From NCBI GenBank assembly GCA_947304405.1, contig CAMZBB010000002.1, positions 1 through 64,000 of the forward strand: DNA of 64,000 nucleotides. The letters are read 5' to 3'. The translations under genes were made by a program, and so were the position numbers. The notes beneath the pieces were generated by a model. It was given only the letters and a program-made list of their open reading frames with translations, was not told the DNA's origin and made no database searches. This document shows positions 29,330 through 38,594 of this stretch, one piece after another. Numbering within the stretch: position 1 is the first letter of the stretch; the number at the start of each line of letters is the position of its first letter. Source of the stretch: an uncultured Clostridia bacterium (GTDB lineage: Bacteria > Bacillota > Clostridia > Saccharofermentanales > Saccharofermentanaceae).

Positions 29330-30394
29330 TTGGACAGACTTGACTGTAACAGGAATTTTGACTGCTTCGTAGGAGCAGGTATTGCTGCTGAATTTGCGGC
29401 AGGATACATGCTCGAAGTCCTTCAGAAGGAGGAGAAGAGAGGCGGCATCAAGGTTGCCATTGTATCTGACCGTCAGGTAAGCGGATATTACTATAATCAG
29501 ATAGAGAACCAGTTTGTTCTGCGTGACATCAAGCCTTATCTGATAACCATTGATGCCCAGGATGCCAATAAGGACCTTAAGACCGTGGCAACGATAATCG
29601 CCGACCTGACCGAATTTGATTTCGGTTCCTGTGACTGTGTCATCGCTTTGGGCGGCGGAGGAGTCATTGACTGTACTGCCGCAGCAGTGTCGCTTTATAC
29701 CGGTCATCCGGGCTTTATCGTTATTCCGACGACATTGGGAGCCATGATCGATTCAGCCGTGTCGCTCAAGTCTTACGTCAATTCCGGCAAACATAAGGAC
29801 ACCGCGGCTGTGGTCAACTGCCAGAATGCCGTGTTTATCGATCCGGTTTTTCTTAAGACGGTCCCCGTCAAGTACCGTTCGAACGGTTATGCGCAGATCA
29901 TACGTTACGGCGTTCTTGCAAATCCGGCGCTTCTGGCTGACCTTTCGAAAATATCCGACAGCGCACCTTCGGACATACGTCTTTTCCTGAACAGGGTATA
30001 TGCGGCAAGAGCAGCACTTGAACGCAAGAATCCGCTGCTTCTTACTTTCGGTAATGAGATTGCATCTGCAATTGAAGGCTACTTCAGATTCATGAACTAT
30101 TCCGAAGGCGAAGCGCTTGCGATAAGTTTGTTTTCGTCGCTGCCCGCAAAGGTCAGGGCATTGCTCGCTCCCTTGTATTCGAGTCTCGGACTTTCCGTAA
30201 AGCTTGAAGGCGTATCAGGGGGTATGATCCGCAAGGCGCTTGAAGATAATCTTGCGAAAAACAAAGATAAGACTGTCAAGGTAGTCGATTACAATACGAA
30301 TGCCGACGGCAAATTGGAATGGATCATCCGTGATATCGATAAGACTGAAGCGATGAAGCTTTTTGACAAAAGGCTTTCGGTCATCAGTCTCTAG
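29330..30394 (+). CDS. 3-dehydroquinate synthase-superfamily protein, divergent
   Basis: GGGGVIDCTAAAVSLYTGHPGFIVIPTTLGAMIDSAVSLKSYVN resembles AroB; TTG start 29330 after GGAGG. Confidence 0.6.
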   Translation: MDRLDCNRNFDCFVGAGIAAEFAAGYMLEVLQKEEKRGGIKVAIVSDRQVSGYYYNQIENQFVLRDIKPYLITIDAQDANKDLKTVATIIADLTEFDFGSCDCVIALGGGGVIDCTAAAVSLYTGHPGFIVIPTTLGAMIDSAVSLKSYVNSGKHKDTAAVVNCQNAVFIDPVFLKTVPVKYRSNGYAQIIRYGVLANPALLADLSKISDSAPSDIRLFLNRVYAARAALERKNPLLLTFGNEIASAIEGYFRFMNYSEGEALAISLFSSLPAKVRALLAPLYSSLGLSVKLEGVSGGMIRKALEDNLAKNKDKTVKVVDYNTNADGKLEWIIRDIDKTEAMKLFDKRLSVISL

Positions 30395-30422
30395 TAATTG
30401 TTGATTAGAGGTTAGAACTATA

Positions 30423-31913
30423 GTGAATCGTAATATCAGGCCCTCGAAGGGCGGAAAAATAGTATCTTTGGCACTTACGGCAGCAATTGCCTTAAGCTTG
30501 ATGTCGTCTGTGCTGTTAACATCCTGCAAATCCGGTGGCGACAAGGATAAAAGGCCTGCTGATTACGGCAGTTACGGTTCGGATTTTGCAAGAAAGATAG
30601 CAGCGGATTTTCCTGACAGGAGACCTTACTCCTCAGGCGAGAAGTCTGCAGGTGAGGCAGTAAAGGCTGAGATGATCAATCTCAAATATGAGCCGGTAGA
30701 GCAGTCTTTCAGCGGCAATGGCGGATCTTCTGTCAATTATGTCGTAAAGATCCCCGGCACCGGTTTTTATGATGTCGGTGATGACGGGAAGGTGTCGATG
30801 AAGCACAGGATCGCCATAATCGGAGCTCATTATGACAATCTTCCTCCGGATACGAAAAAAGTTACTTCAACCGCCAAGACTGCAACAAAGACGACGGATA
30901 AGAACGGCGATAAAACTACCGAAGTGCTTGAATATTCATATGACGGTATTTCCGATAATGCATCCGGAACCGCATGCCTGCTTACAGCCATGAAGGCTTT
31001 CAAGGAATATCCGGCTTTTGCTTATGACGTTTATTTCGTTGCCTTCGGAGCGGGTAACGATGACTATGCGGGAGCAAGGGCGTTCTATAAATCGCTTTCT
31101 CCCGAAGAACAGGGCCAGATCGACGTAATGTACTGTATGGAGAGCCTTTATGCCGGAGATAAGGTGTATGCATCTTCCGGTTATCAATCGCTCGACGGCC
31201 AGAAAAAGTACAAGATGAGAAGAAAGCTCTATCAGGCTTACGATGTTTGCTTTGCCAACACTTTATATACCAACTACGGATTTGATCTTTATTACAACGA
31301 ATCCGGCGTAAAAGCCGACCTGAACGGCGACAAGAAGGAAGATATCTATAATGAGGTATCTGCAAACAAGTCGGATTACGTGGTTTTCGATGAGGCGGGA
31401 ATACCGATAGTCTTTTTTGACAGTTATGAATACAACTTTACAAAACTCGAAGACATGAAGGAGACCAAGAACCTGAATCTGCAGAATTACGGCGGCATCA
31501 TCAGAAGAACACATGACGATTCCACGGCTTTCCTTGATTCCATGCTGGTCGAGCCCGACTATGACAGAAACAATGACGGCGAGATCGACTGCAGCGGCGA
31601 CAGGCTTCAGATAAGGATCAACGCGGTTGCCTTCATTATCGTTGAGTCACTTCTCAAAGGCTCCGATTATGGTATGACACAGGCACAGTACGACGAGTAT
31701 CTCCAGAAGAAAGAGAAGGAAGCGACTGCTTCCTCAACGGAGGCTTCCGGAAAGGTTACTGCTAAGCCGACAGCCAAAACATCGGAGTCCGTAACTGAGA
31801 CTGACGAGGCAGAAACAACGGCTGAGACAACAACCGCAGCCACCACAAAGAAGAAAACTACTACAACAACTACAAAGAAAAAGACCTCTGCAACGACCAA
31901 AAAGAAGAAGTGA
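30423..31913 (+). CDS. M28-like peptidase lipoprotein with Thr/Lys-rich C-terminal tail
   Basis: GAHYD, SDNASGTACLL, HDDSTAFLD; lipobox LLTSCK. Confidence 0.7.
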   Translation: MNRNIRPSKGGKIVSLALTAAIALSLMSSVLLTSCKSGGDKDKRPADYGSYGSDFARKIAADFPDRRPYSSGEKSAGEAVKAEMINLKYEPVEQSFSGNGGSSVNYVVKIPGTGFYDVGDDGKVSMKHRIAIIGAHYDNLPPDTKKVTSTAKTATKTTDKNGDKTTEVLEYSYDGISDNASGTACLLTAMKAFKEYPAFAYDVYFVAFGAGNDDYAGARAFYKSLSPEEQGQIDVMYCMESLYAGDKVYASSGYQSLDGQKKYKMRRKLYQAYDVCFANTLYTNYGFDLYYNESGVKADLNGDKKEDIYNEVSANKSDYVVFDEAGIPIVFFDSYEYNFTKLEDMKETKNLNLQNYGGIIRRTHDDSTAFLDSMLVEPDYDRNNDGEIDCSGDRLQIRINAVAFIIVESLLKGSDYGMTQAQYDEYLQKKEKEATASSTEASGKVTAKPTAKTSESVTETDEAETTAETTTAATTKKKTTTTTTKKKTSATTKKKK

Positions 31914-31917
31914 TCTT

Positions 31918-33042
31918 ATGCTTCGACTGACGAACATCAGGCTTTTTGACCGGACGGTCATCCCGGATATTGAAGTTGATGACGGAAAAGACGCGGTTGA
32001 AGATCGCGATATGGGCGATCTTACAGCTGTTCCCGGTTATTTCGATTCACATATTCACGGTTCATTCGGATTTGATTCTTCTGACGGCAGGGCAGAAGAC
32101 ATAGTTAAACTTGCTTCAATGCTTCCCGGTTTCGGCGTGTCGGACTTTCTGCCGACGCTTGTGACTCTTGATGAGGACCGTATCCTGAAAGCTGCGGGAG
32201 CGGTAGCGGAAGCCTCTGATAAACTCGGCAGTTTTGAAGGCCCGCATGCAAACATAGCCGGCGTGAGACTTGAAGGACCGCTTCTTTCTCCCGGAATGGC
32301 GGGAGTTCAAAATCCCGAATATCTTGTATCTGCGGATAAGTTCTCATTGATCTTAGAGAAACTGGAGAATGAATATCCCGGCCTGGTCAAAATGATAGAC
32401 ATCGCGCCTGAGATCGAAGGGGCGATGGATCTTGTCCATAGGTTCAGTGACAGATATGTTTTCTCACTTGCCCATTCGGACTGCGACTTTCAAAAAGCGC
32501 TGGAATTCCTAAGCTCCGGGGGAAAGTCTTTAACTCACGCTTTGAATGCCATGAGGCCCTGTCTTAAAAGAGATCCCGGACCGCTAGGCGCTGCTTTTGA
32601 TAATGAAGATTCATATGTTGAGGTGATCTGTGACGGCATCCACGTTGATCCGGTCGTGTTAAAGATGATGTTCAGGCTCTTTGACGGACGGATAATAGTT
32701 ATTTCGGATGCTGTCAGGGCAGCCGGCATGCCTGACGGATATTATGATCTCGGCGGCATATCCGTGGAATCGAGGGGAGGGAGGACGTTTTTCGGTCCTT
32801 CCGGCAATCTGGCGGGTTCGGTTACCTCTATGTCACAGGAAGCCGAAAGGCTATATTCTTTTGGCATTGATAAGGAGACGATAATCAGATCGATGACATG
32901 TACTCCGAGAAGAAGGCTTGGCATCTCAAAAGACAATGATCCGGGGGCTTTGAGACGCAATCTGAATTTCGTTGACGATGAAATGCGGTTAATGTGCGTG
33001 ATTTCTCAAGGGAGGCTTGTATCCCCCTATGTTATGTTATAA
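31918..33042 (+). CDS. nagA: N-acetylglucosamine-6-phosphate deacetylase
   Basis: PGYFDSHIHGSFGFD, LTHALNAM, VICDGIHV, ISDAV. Confidence 0.85.
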   Translation: MLRLTNIRLFDRTVIPDIEVDDGKDAVEDRDMGDLTAVPGYFDSHIHGSFGFDSSDGRAEDIVKLASMLPGFGVSDFLPTLVTLDEDRILKAAGAVAEASDKLGSFEGPHANIAGVRLEGPLLSPGMAGVQNPEYLVSADKFSLILEKLENEYPGLVKMIDIAPEIEGAMDLVHRFSDRYVFSLAHSDCDFQKALEFLSSGGKSLTHALNAMRPCLKRDPGPLGAAFDNEDSYVEVICDGIHVDPVVLKMMFRLFDGRIIVISDAVRAAGMPDGYYDLGGISVESRGGRTFFGPSGNLAGSVTSMSQEAERLYSFGIDKETIIRSMTCTPRRRLGISKDNDPGALRRNLNFVDDEMRLMCVISQGRLVSPYVML

Positions 33043-33080
33043 TTATTTAGTTATATAAGTTTTCCGAAGGAGCCTGATTG

Positions 33081-34520
33081 ATGTCGACCACCACTTTTAT
33101 CAGTCAGATAATCGAGTTTTTAACCGAGCTTATAAACTCTCTCAAAAGTGGTACTTTGTTCTTCGGAAGTTTTTGGGATTTTATCCGTTATACAGCTGAT
33201 ATACTGCTGGTAACTTTCCTTTTTTACACGATCCTTCTCTTCATAAGACAGACCCGTGCATGGCAGCTCATTAAAGGTATCGTGCTGATAGTCATATTCG
33301 TTATGTTCTGCGGCGTCATGGGACTGGACATGGTCGGCTTTATCTTCAACAGGATGCTTTATGTTGTTGCCATCCTGTTCGTCGTGTTGTTCCAGCCTGA
33401 ATTGAGACGTGCTCTTGAGACTGTCGGTCTTCGTACTTCTTCGAGGTTTACTGATCCGTTCAGACATCAGGAGAAGCTAAACAGCACAGAGTTGTCGGCG
33501 TTTATCAATGAGATCTGCCTTGCCTGCAAGGAGATGGGCCGTTCCTATACGGGTGCGCTCATCCTTATCGAAAGAAAGACAAAGCTTGATGAGCTCCTTT
33601 CACAGGAGAATGTCGTCAGGTTTGATTCGTCTGTCACGAGTTCCGTCCTTCAGAGCATTTTCTATAAAGGGTCGCCTATGCATGACGGCGGCCTCCTCAT
33701 AAGGGACGGAAGGATAATCGCTGCACGCTGCCATGTTCCGCTTTCGGTTACCATGCATGCGCTCGAGCGTTCCGGAACAAGGCACAGAGCTGCCATTGGC
33801 GCAAGCGAGATGGGCGATACGGTTGTAGTCGTTGTATCCGAAGAGAGAGGAAAGACTTCGATTGCTGTTAACGGCAGGCTTTTCGAGATGCATGACACGA
33901 AAGAACTCGAGGCCAATCTTTCTTATCTGCTCGGCCTTACCGCAAGTGAGTCGGGTAAGAGTGGCATTTCCAAGATCTTCGGGAGATTCCGCAGACGTCC
34001 TGCAACTGCAGAAGCAGTAGAGACCGATACCAAATCCGAACAGACGGTCAGCCAGGGTACAGAAGAGCAGCAGAATGTGTCTTCGCCTCTTATCATCAAG
34101 ACGAAAGAAGCTGATCAGACAAGTAATGCACAGCGCGTCAGCGTTTCGACCAGGGTTATATTCCTGATACTTTCGTTGTTCCTTTCGCTGTTCCTCTGGC
34201 TTTATATCCAGATCGACAACAACCCTGTTGTCAGCAGGAACATCAGCGTTCCGATCTCATATCCCGAAGAACAGAATATCCGTATATCGTTCCCTATCGA
34301 AGAAGTGGAACTCAAGATCGTCGGACGAAGGAACACCATTAACTCGCTTACTTCTAAGGATATCGTAGCTACCATCGATTATGCGTCGATACCTGATGAT
34401 AAGGAAGGAATCGTTGAAGTTCCCGTTGTGGTAACGAGTAAAGACAAGAACGTGTATTTCCGTGTAGACAACAAGGTCCCCGGTACACTTAAAGTAGTTA
34501 AATTCAAGTCACAATCTTAG
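33081..34520 (+). CDS. Diadenylate cyclase CdaA fused to C-terminal YbbR/CdaR-like domain
   Basis: CdaA N-terminal TMs, FQPELRRALE, MHDGGLLI, GTRHRAAIG; then TM + VSRNISVPISYP...VELKIVGRRNTINSL YbbR-like. Confidence 0.85.
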   Translation: MSTTTFISQIIEFLTELINSLKSGTLFFGSFWDFIRYTADILLVTFLFYTILLFIRQTRAWQLIKGIVLIVIFVMFCGVMGLDMVGFIFNRMLYVVAILFVVLFQPELRRALETVGLRTSSRFTDPFRHQEKLNSTELSAFINEICLACKEMGRSYTGALILIERKTKLDELLSQENVVRFDSSVTSSVLQSIFYKGSPMHDGGLLIRDGRIIAARCHVPLSVTMHALERSGTRHRAAIGASEMGDTVVVVVSEERGKTSIAVNGRLFEMHDTKELEANLSYLLGLTASESGKSGISKIFGRFRRRPATAEAVETDTKSEQTVSQGTEEQQNVSSPLIIKTKEADQTSNAQRVSVSTRVIFLILSLFLSLFLWLYIQIDNNPVVSRNISVPISYPEEQNIRISFPIEEVELKIVGRRNTINSLTSKDIVATIDYASIPDDKEGIVEVPVVVTSKDKNVYFRVDNKVPGTLKVVKFKSQS

Positions 34521-34526
34521 TGAACC

Positions 34527-34549
34527 AATGCGGCTGCCGCCGCATTTTT
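34527..34549 (+). terminator. Short hairpin terminator-like element
   Basis: AATGCGGC-TGCC-GCCGCATT-TTTA. Confidence 0.55.
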
Positions 34550-34565
34550 ATTGGAGGATAAAGGT

Positions 34566-35234
34566 ATGTTTGAAACAAAAGAACTGATCGATCTGAGCCA
34601 TACCATTGCGGCTCCGCTGTTCGAGGGTAAACAGTATCCCTGGGAAGTGCTTCCTCTCATCAAGGATTTTATTCTTAAGATAGGCCCGACCCTTGATCCC
34701 GAGGTCTATGAGAAGAGGGGAGAGGACATCTGGATCGCAAAGAGCGCCAATGTCTATGAATCAGCATATATTAAGGGCCCTGCGATCATCGGACCCGAGA
34801 CCGAAGTCAGACACTGCGCATTCATCAGGGGCAATGCCATCGTCGGTACCCACTGCGTCGTAGGCAACTCGACCGAGCTCAAGAATGTCATACTCTGTGA
34901 TAACGTTCAGGTTCCTCATTATAACTACGTCGGCGATTCGGTCCTCGGTTATAAGGCTCATTTAGGTGCAGGTTCGATCACTTCCAACGTAAAGTCTGAC
35001 AAGAAACTGGTAAACGTTCATTATGAAGGCGGCGACATCGAGACCGGACTTAAGAAGTTTGCGGCTATCGTCGGCGATAACGTTGAGGTCGGATGCGGAA
35101 GCGTTCTTAATCCCGGAACCGTAGTCGGAAGAGGATCAAGAGTATATCCTTTATCAATGGTAAGAGGCGTAATCCCCGAGAATTCCATCTATAAGAAGGC
35201 CGGAGAAGTCGTAATGATCATTTGCGATAACTGA
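34566..35234 (+). CDS. Left-handed beta-helix sugar acyltransferase/GlmU C-terminal-like protein
   Basis: Hexapeptide repeats (IIGPETEVRHCAFIRGNAIVGTHCVVG, HLGAGSITSNVK). Confidence 0.7.
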   Translation: MFETKELIDLSHTIAAPLFEGKQYPWEVLPLIKDFILKIGPTLDPEVYEKRGEDIWIAKSANVYESAYIKGPAIIGPETEVRHCAFIRGNAIVGTHCVVGNSTELKNVILCDNVQVPHYNYVGDSVLGYKAHLGAGSITSNVKSDKKLVNVHYEGGDIETGLKKFAAIVGDNVEVGCGSVLNPGTVVGRGSRVYPLSMVRGVIPENSIYKKAGEVVMIICDN

Positions 35235-35260
35235 ACCGGAAGTAAAAACAAACAAACTAA

Positions 35261-35283
35261 AAGGCCGTACGCTGTACGGCCTT
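35261..35283. terminator. Bidirectional terminator
   Basis: AAGGCCGTAC-GCT-GTACGGCCTT. Confidence 0.8.
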
Positions 35284-35300
35284 TATAATTCATTACTTAA

Positions 35301-35642
35301 TTAGACTACGGTGTCTTTGAGACTGTCGAAAGCGGCTTTTGCAACTTGCCTTACATTAGGATCGGAATCGGCAAATGCGAGCTTCTTGACATACTCTTCG
35401 CAATGCTTTGCGTGGATCTCGGCAGCGGCGGTAGCGGCAGCGGCACGTACTTGAGGTGAAGCATCGCGGAGAAGGGGAATGAGAGCCATGCCTGAATCAT
35501 ATGTAGGAATAAGGCCCATGGCAATAGCAACAGCCATTCTTACATCGTCATCGGCATCGTCAGCATACTTAATCAAAGCACCAAGTTTCTGCTTGGTACC
35601 GAGCTTTTGTATCTTGTCTCTTAAAGCATCTGAACGTCCCAT
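35301..35642 (-). CDS. HEAT-repeat protein
   Basis: Repeats DDDVRMAVAIAMGLI / SPQVRAAAATAAAEI / DPNVRQVAKAAFDSL. Confidence 0.7.
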   Translation of the reverse strand: MGRSDALRDKIQKLGTKQKLGALIKYADDADDDVRMAVAIAMGLIPTYDSGMALIPLLRDASPQVRAAAATAAAEIHAKHCEEYVKKLAFADSDPNVRQVAKAAFDSLKDTVV

Positions 35643-35868
35643 AAAAAACTCCTGAATAATCTATGGTTCATCTATATTATAGTTTATTTAACAACTTTTA
35701 TTATAAATAAACTGTTTCAATTATGTTAACTGCCAGTTGTATCAAAAAAGCGATTGATTTTGTATAAGTTGCTTTATAATACAGAATGATTATACATTGA
35801 ATTTTGGAAATATGAAATACAATTTGATATTATAAATTTCAATTTTTTACTGAGGTGCAGAAAAAATT

Positions 35869-37137
35869 ATGAGATCTAAAACTGTTTCACTGTTGATCGT
35901 TCTGGCCATGTCGTTGTCTTTTGCGGCATGTTCCAAGAATCTGGGTCCGGAAACTCTTCCTTCCACAACAATACCGACTACCACTGAGACAACTGAGGCT
36001 ACCGAGACAACTGCAGAGACCGTTCCCTCAGAGACAGAACCGCTTCCGCCCGGACCTACGAGTACTTCATTGATCACGAAGAAGCCCGTAAAGACATACG
36101 GAAGTCTTATCGTATCCGGCGGAACCATAACCACCAAGAGCAAGACACCTGTAGTTCTCAGGGGCGTAAGCTCTGCTCCTCTTGACGAATGCGCAGGTTT
36201 CTTCGACGCCGAGACCATAAAGACTATTGCTGAGGACTGGGGTGCCGACGTATTAAGGATCGCCGTACCCGCAGATAAGGGTGAAGATACTTATATCAAT
36301 AATTCAGAGAAGTACTTCAAACAGACTTGCGAGATCATTGACCTGTGCATTGATCAGGGTATCTACGTTATCGTAAACTGGCATAACAGCAAGAACGGTG
36401 ACCCTAACACTTACAAAAAGAAAGCAATCTCTTTCTTTACCAGGATCGCGGGAATCTACGCGGATAAGCCGAATGTCATATATGAGATCTGCAACGAGCC
36501 TAACGGCACAAGATCCGGAGACAAGAAGAAAAGAGCAGTTGACTGGAACAATTCCGTAAAACCGTTTGCTGAAGAAGTTATTAAGTCTATCAGGACTATC
36601 GATAAGGACAACATCATTATCGTCGGTACGCCTGACTGGTGCCGTGACATCGATAAAGCAGCTGATAACCCGATCAAGGGTTCCAACATATGCTATTCAG
36701 TTCATTTCAGCGCAGCTTCTGACGGCGAGGATCTGCAGACAAAGATCTACAACGCAAGAAAGAAGGGAATCTGCGTTTTCGCTACGGAATGGAAGACCAC
36801 GGATTCTTCCGGCGTAAGTTCCGTAAGTGCTGACGGCACGTCTTCCTGGCTGGATTTCCTTGAGGAAAACAAGATTGGATGGTGTAATGCATATATTTAT
36901 GCTACAAATAATGCCACTTTTAACGGCCTGCTCTTTGACACTAACGGAAGATATTCGATCGAGGATATCTTTACAGGCCATTGGCCGGACGGATTGATCT
37001 CGGATTCAGGCATAATCGTACGTGACCGTCTCCTCGGAGCAAAGGGCACCAAAAAGCCTGAAGTCGTTGATGAACCTGATGAGCCGGATAAGCCGGATAA
37101 TCAGGATGAACCCGATCTTCCGGACCCTGAAGAGTAG
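35869..37137 (+). CDS. Secreted glycoside hydrolase family 5 (endoglucanase-like) lipoprotein
   Basis: LRGVSSAPL, VIVNWHNSK, YEICNEPNG, FATEWKTT; lipobox FAACS; Thr/Glu linker and PDEPDKPD tail. Confidence 0.8.
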   Translation: MRSKTVSLLIVLAMSLSFAACSKNLGPETLPSTTIPTTTETTEATETTAETVPSETEPLPPGPTSTSLITKKPVKTYGSLIVSGGTITTKSKTPVVLRGVSSAPLDECAGFFDAETIKTIAEDWGADVLRIAVPADKGEDTYINNSEKYFKQTCEIIDLCIDQGIYVIVNWHNSKNGDPNTYKKKAISFFTRIAGIYADKPNVIYEICNEPNGTRSGDKKKRAVDWNNSVKPFAEEVIKSIRTIDKDNIIIVGTPDWCRDIDKAADNPIKGSNICYSVHFSAASDGEDLQTKIYNARKKGICVFATEWKTTDSSGVSSVSADGTSSWLDFLEENKIGWCNAYIYATNNATFNGLLFDTNGRYSIEDIFTGHWPDGLISDSGIIVRDRLLGAKGTKKPEVVDEPDEPDKPDNQDEPDLPDPEE

Positions 37138-37143
37138 GAAGCG

Positions 37144-37734
37144 ATGGACTATCTTATCGCTCAGAAACGTTTCAAGGGCGAGATGCTTGCGATAGAGACT
37201 GACAGGCTCAGGCTGTCAGTACTCCGCAAGAGTGAAACTGCCAGAGTTACTGAATATCTGATAAAGAACCGCGATTTCCACAAACAGTTCTCGCAGACGC
37301 ACCCCGATTCGTACTTTACGGTGTCGGAACAGCGCAAATACCTCGCGTTTGATTGTGATTCCTTTTTATCAGGAAGCCTCGTTCCTTTCTGGATCACCCT
37401 GAAGGGCAGCAATGACATCATCGGCAGGGTATCTTTCTTCAATCTTGCATACGGCGGGATGATGAATTGCGCCACCGGATATCATCTCGATCAGGATCAT
37501 ACCGGCAAGGGATATATGACTGAAGCTCTGAACGCCTCATGCAGCTTCATGTTCAAGGAATACAAAATGCACAGGATAGAGGCTTTTATCCTTCCCGAGA
37601 ACGTTCCTTCGTTAAAGCTGATAGAACGCGCCGGGTTTGTAAAAGAGGGCAGCAGGGCATCTTACATGCATATCAACGGGCAGTACAGAGACCATGAAGC
37701 ATACTATCTTCTTGAACCGGATTACCGTTTCTGA
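37144..37734 (+). CDS. GNAT acetyltransferase (RimJ/RimL-like)
   Basis: GYHLDQDHTGKGYMTEAL, AFILPENVPSLKLIERAGFVKEG. Confidence 0.85.
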   Translation: MDYLIAQKRFKGEMLAIETDRLRLSVLRKSETARVTEYLIKNRDFHKQFSQTHPDSYFTVSEQRKYLAFDCDSFLSGSLVPFWITLKGSNDIIGRVSFFNLAYGGMMNCATGYHLDQDHTGKGYMTEALNASCSFMFKEYKMHRIEAFILPENVPSLKLIERAGFVKEGSRASYMHINGQYRDHEAYYLLEPDYRF

Positions 37735-37839
37735 TGAGCCGAAAAGCCTTGAGGTTTTGTTTGTAACAAAATTAATACATTTTTTAAGAGAAAGTATGTA
37801 ATAATATAAAAAATCGAGAATTCTGCGGAGGTGATTATC

Positions 37840-38271
37840 GTGAACAGCAAAATGGCAGCAGCCAGGATTACAGCCGGTATGCTTATCGGTGTCATGGCTT
37901 TGAGCGCTGTTGCGTGCGGTAAGAAGTCCAAGCCGACCATCGCAACTACCACATCTTCAATGATCACTACCACAACAACTACTGCTCCCACGACTTCTCT
38001 TACAGTCTATAAGGGACCTCTTACCAACGACCAGCAGGTAACATGGAAGGAGACGACCCTTGATCAGCAGGTTACTTATTATGCAAAAGTCACCAAGGGC
38101 GAGTTCCTCAACCTCAGGAAAGGCCCGGGCACTGAATATACCAAGATCGGTACTCTTTCCAGAGGCCAGACTGTAGTAGTCGTTGCCAGAACGAGCAACG
38201 GTTGGTACAAGACCATTGACGGTTTCTATTGTTCAGAGACTTATCTTTCCAAGAAACCGCCGACGAACTGA
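37840..38271 (+). CDS. SH3b-domain lipoprotein
   Basis: Lipobox LSAVAC; EFLNLRKGPGTEYTKIGTLSRGQ..NGWYKT; GTG 37840 after GGAGGTGAT. Confidence 0.75.
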   Translation: MNSKMAAARITAGMLIGVMALSAVACGKKSKPTIATTTSSMITTTTTTAPTTSLTVYKGPLTNDQQVTWKETTLDQQVTYYAKVTKGEFLNLRKGPGTEYTKIGTLSRGQTVVVVARTSNGWYKTIDGFYCSETYLSKKPPTN

Positions 38272-38280
38272 TTTTAACAG

Positions 38281-38309
38281 TTGATTTATTTCGAACGTTA
38301 GTGTAGTAT
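38281..38309 (+). promoter_or_regulatory. Promoter for tRNA-Gly/tRNA-Arg
   Basis: TTGATT-17 nt-TAGTAT. Confidence 0.5.
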
Positions 38310-38340
38310 TACTTCGCTGAAAATTATTTCAGCGATTTAT

Positions 38341-38414
38341 GCGAGTGTAGTTCAATGGTAGAACTTCAGCCTTCCAAGCTGACCACGTGGGTTCGATTCC
38401 CATCACTCGCTCCA
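38341..38414 (+). tRNA. tRNA-Gly(TCC)
   Basis: GCGAGTG acceptor / CACTCGC, loop CTTCCAA, encoded CCA. Confidence 0.95.
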
Positions 38415-38491
38415 GGGTCATTAGCTCAGCTGGATAGAGCAACAGCCTTCTAAGCTGTGGGCCGGAGGTTCGAGTCCCCCATGGCTCACCA
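38415..38491 (+). tRNA. tRNA-Arg(TCT)
   Basis: Cloverleaf with loop CTTCTAA, TTCGAGTC T-arm, encoded CCA. Confidence 0.95.
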
Positions 38492-38492
38492 G

Positions 38493-38527
38493 AAAAGCGC
38501 TTAGCTTATTGCTGAGCGTTTTTCTTT
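38493..38527 (+). terminator. Terminator after tRNAs
   Basis: CGCTTAGC-N5-GCTGAGCG-TTTTTCTTTTTT. Confidence 0.8.
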
Positions 38528-38594
38528 TTTACGGCATAGTTATCACATTCCCTGTTTGTTATAATATTTTTGATGTTTGAATGGGGGTGATCAA

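Noticed and set aside
31740-31913. Thr/Lys triplet-like repeats (ACA/ACT, AAG) as a possible satellite or CRISPR-like repeat
   Set aside because: They are in-frame low-complexity codons of the lipoprotein tail, with no repeat/spacer organisation.
4169-38271. Thr-rich linkers in several lipoproteins as evidence of one shared system
   Set aside because: Such linkers are common in secreted proteins of Clostridia and do not by themselves link the genes.
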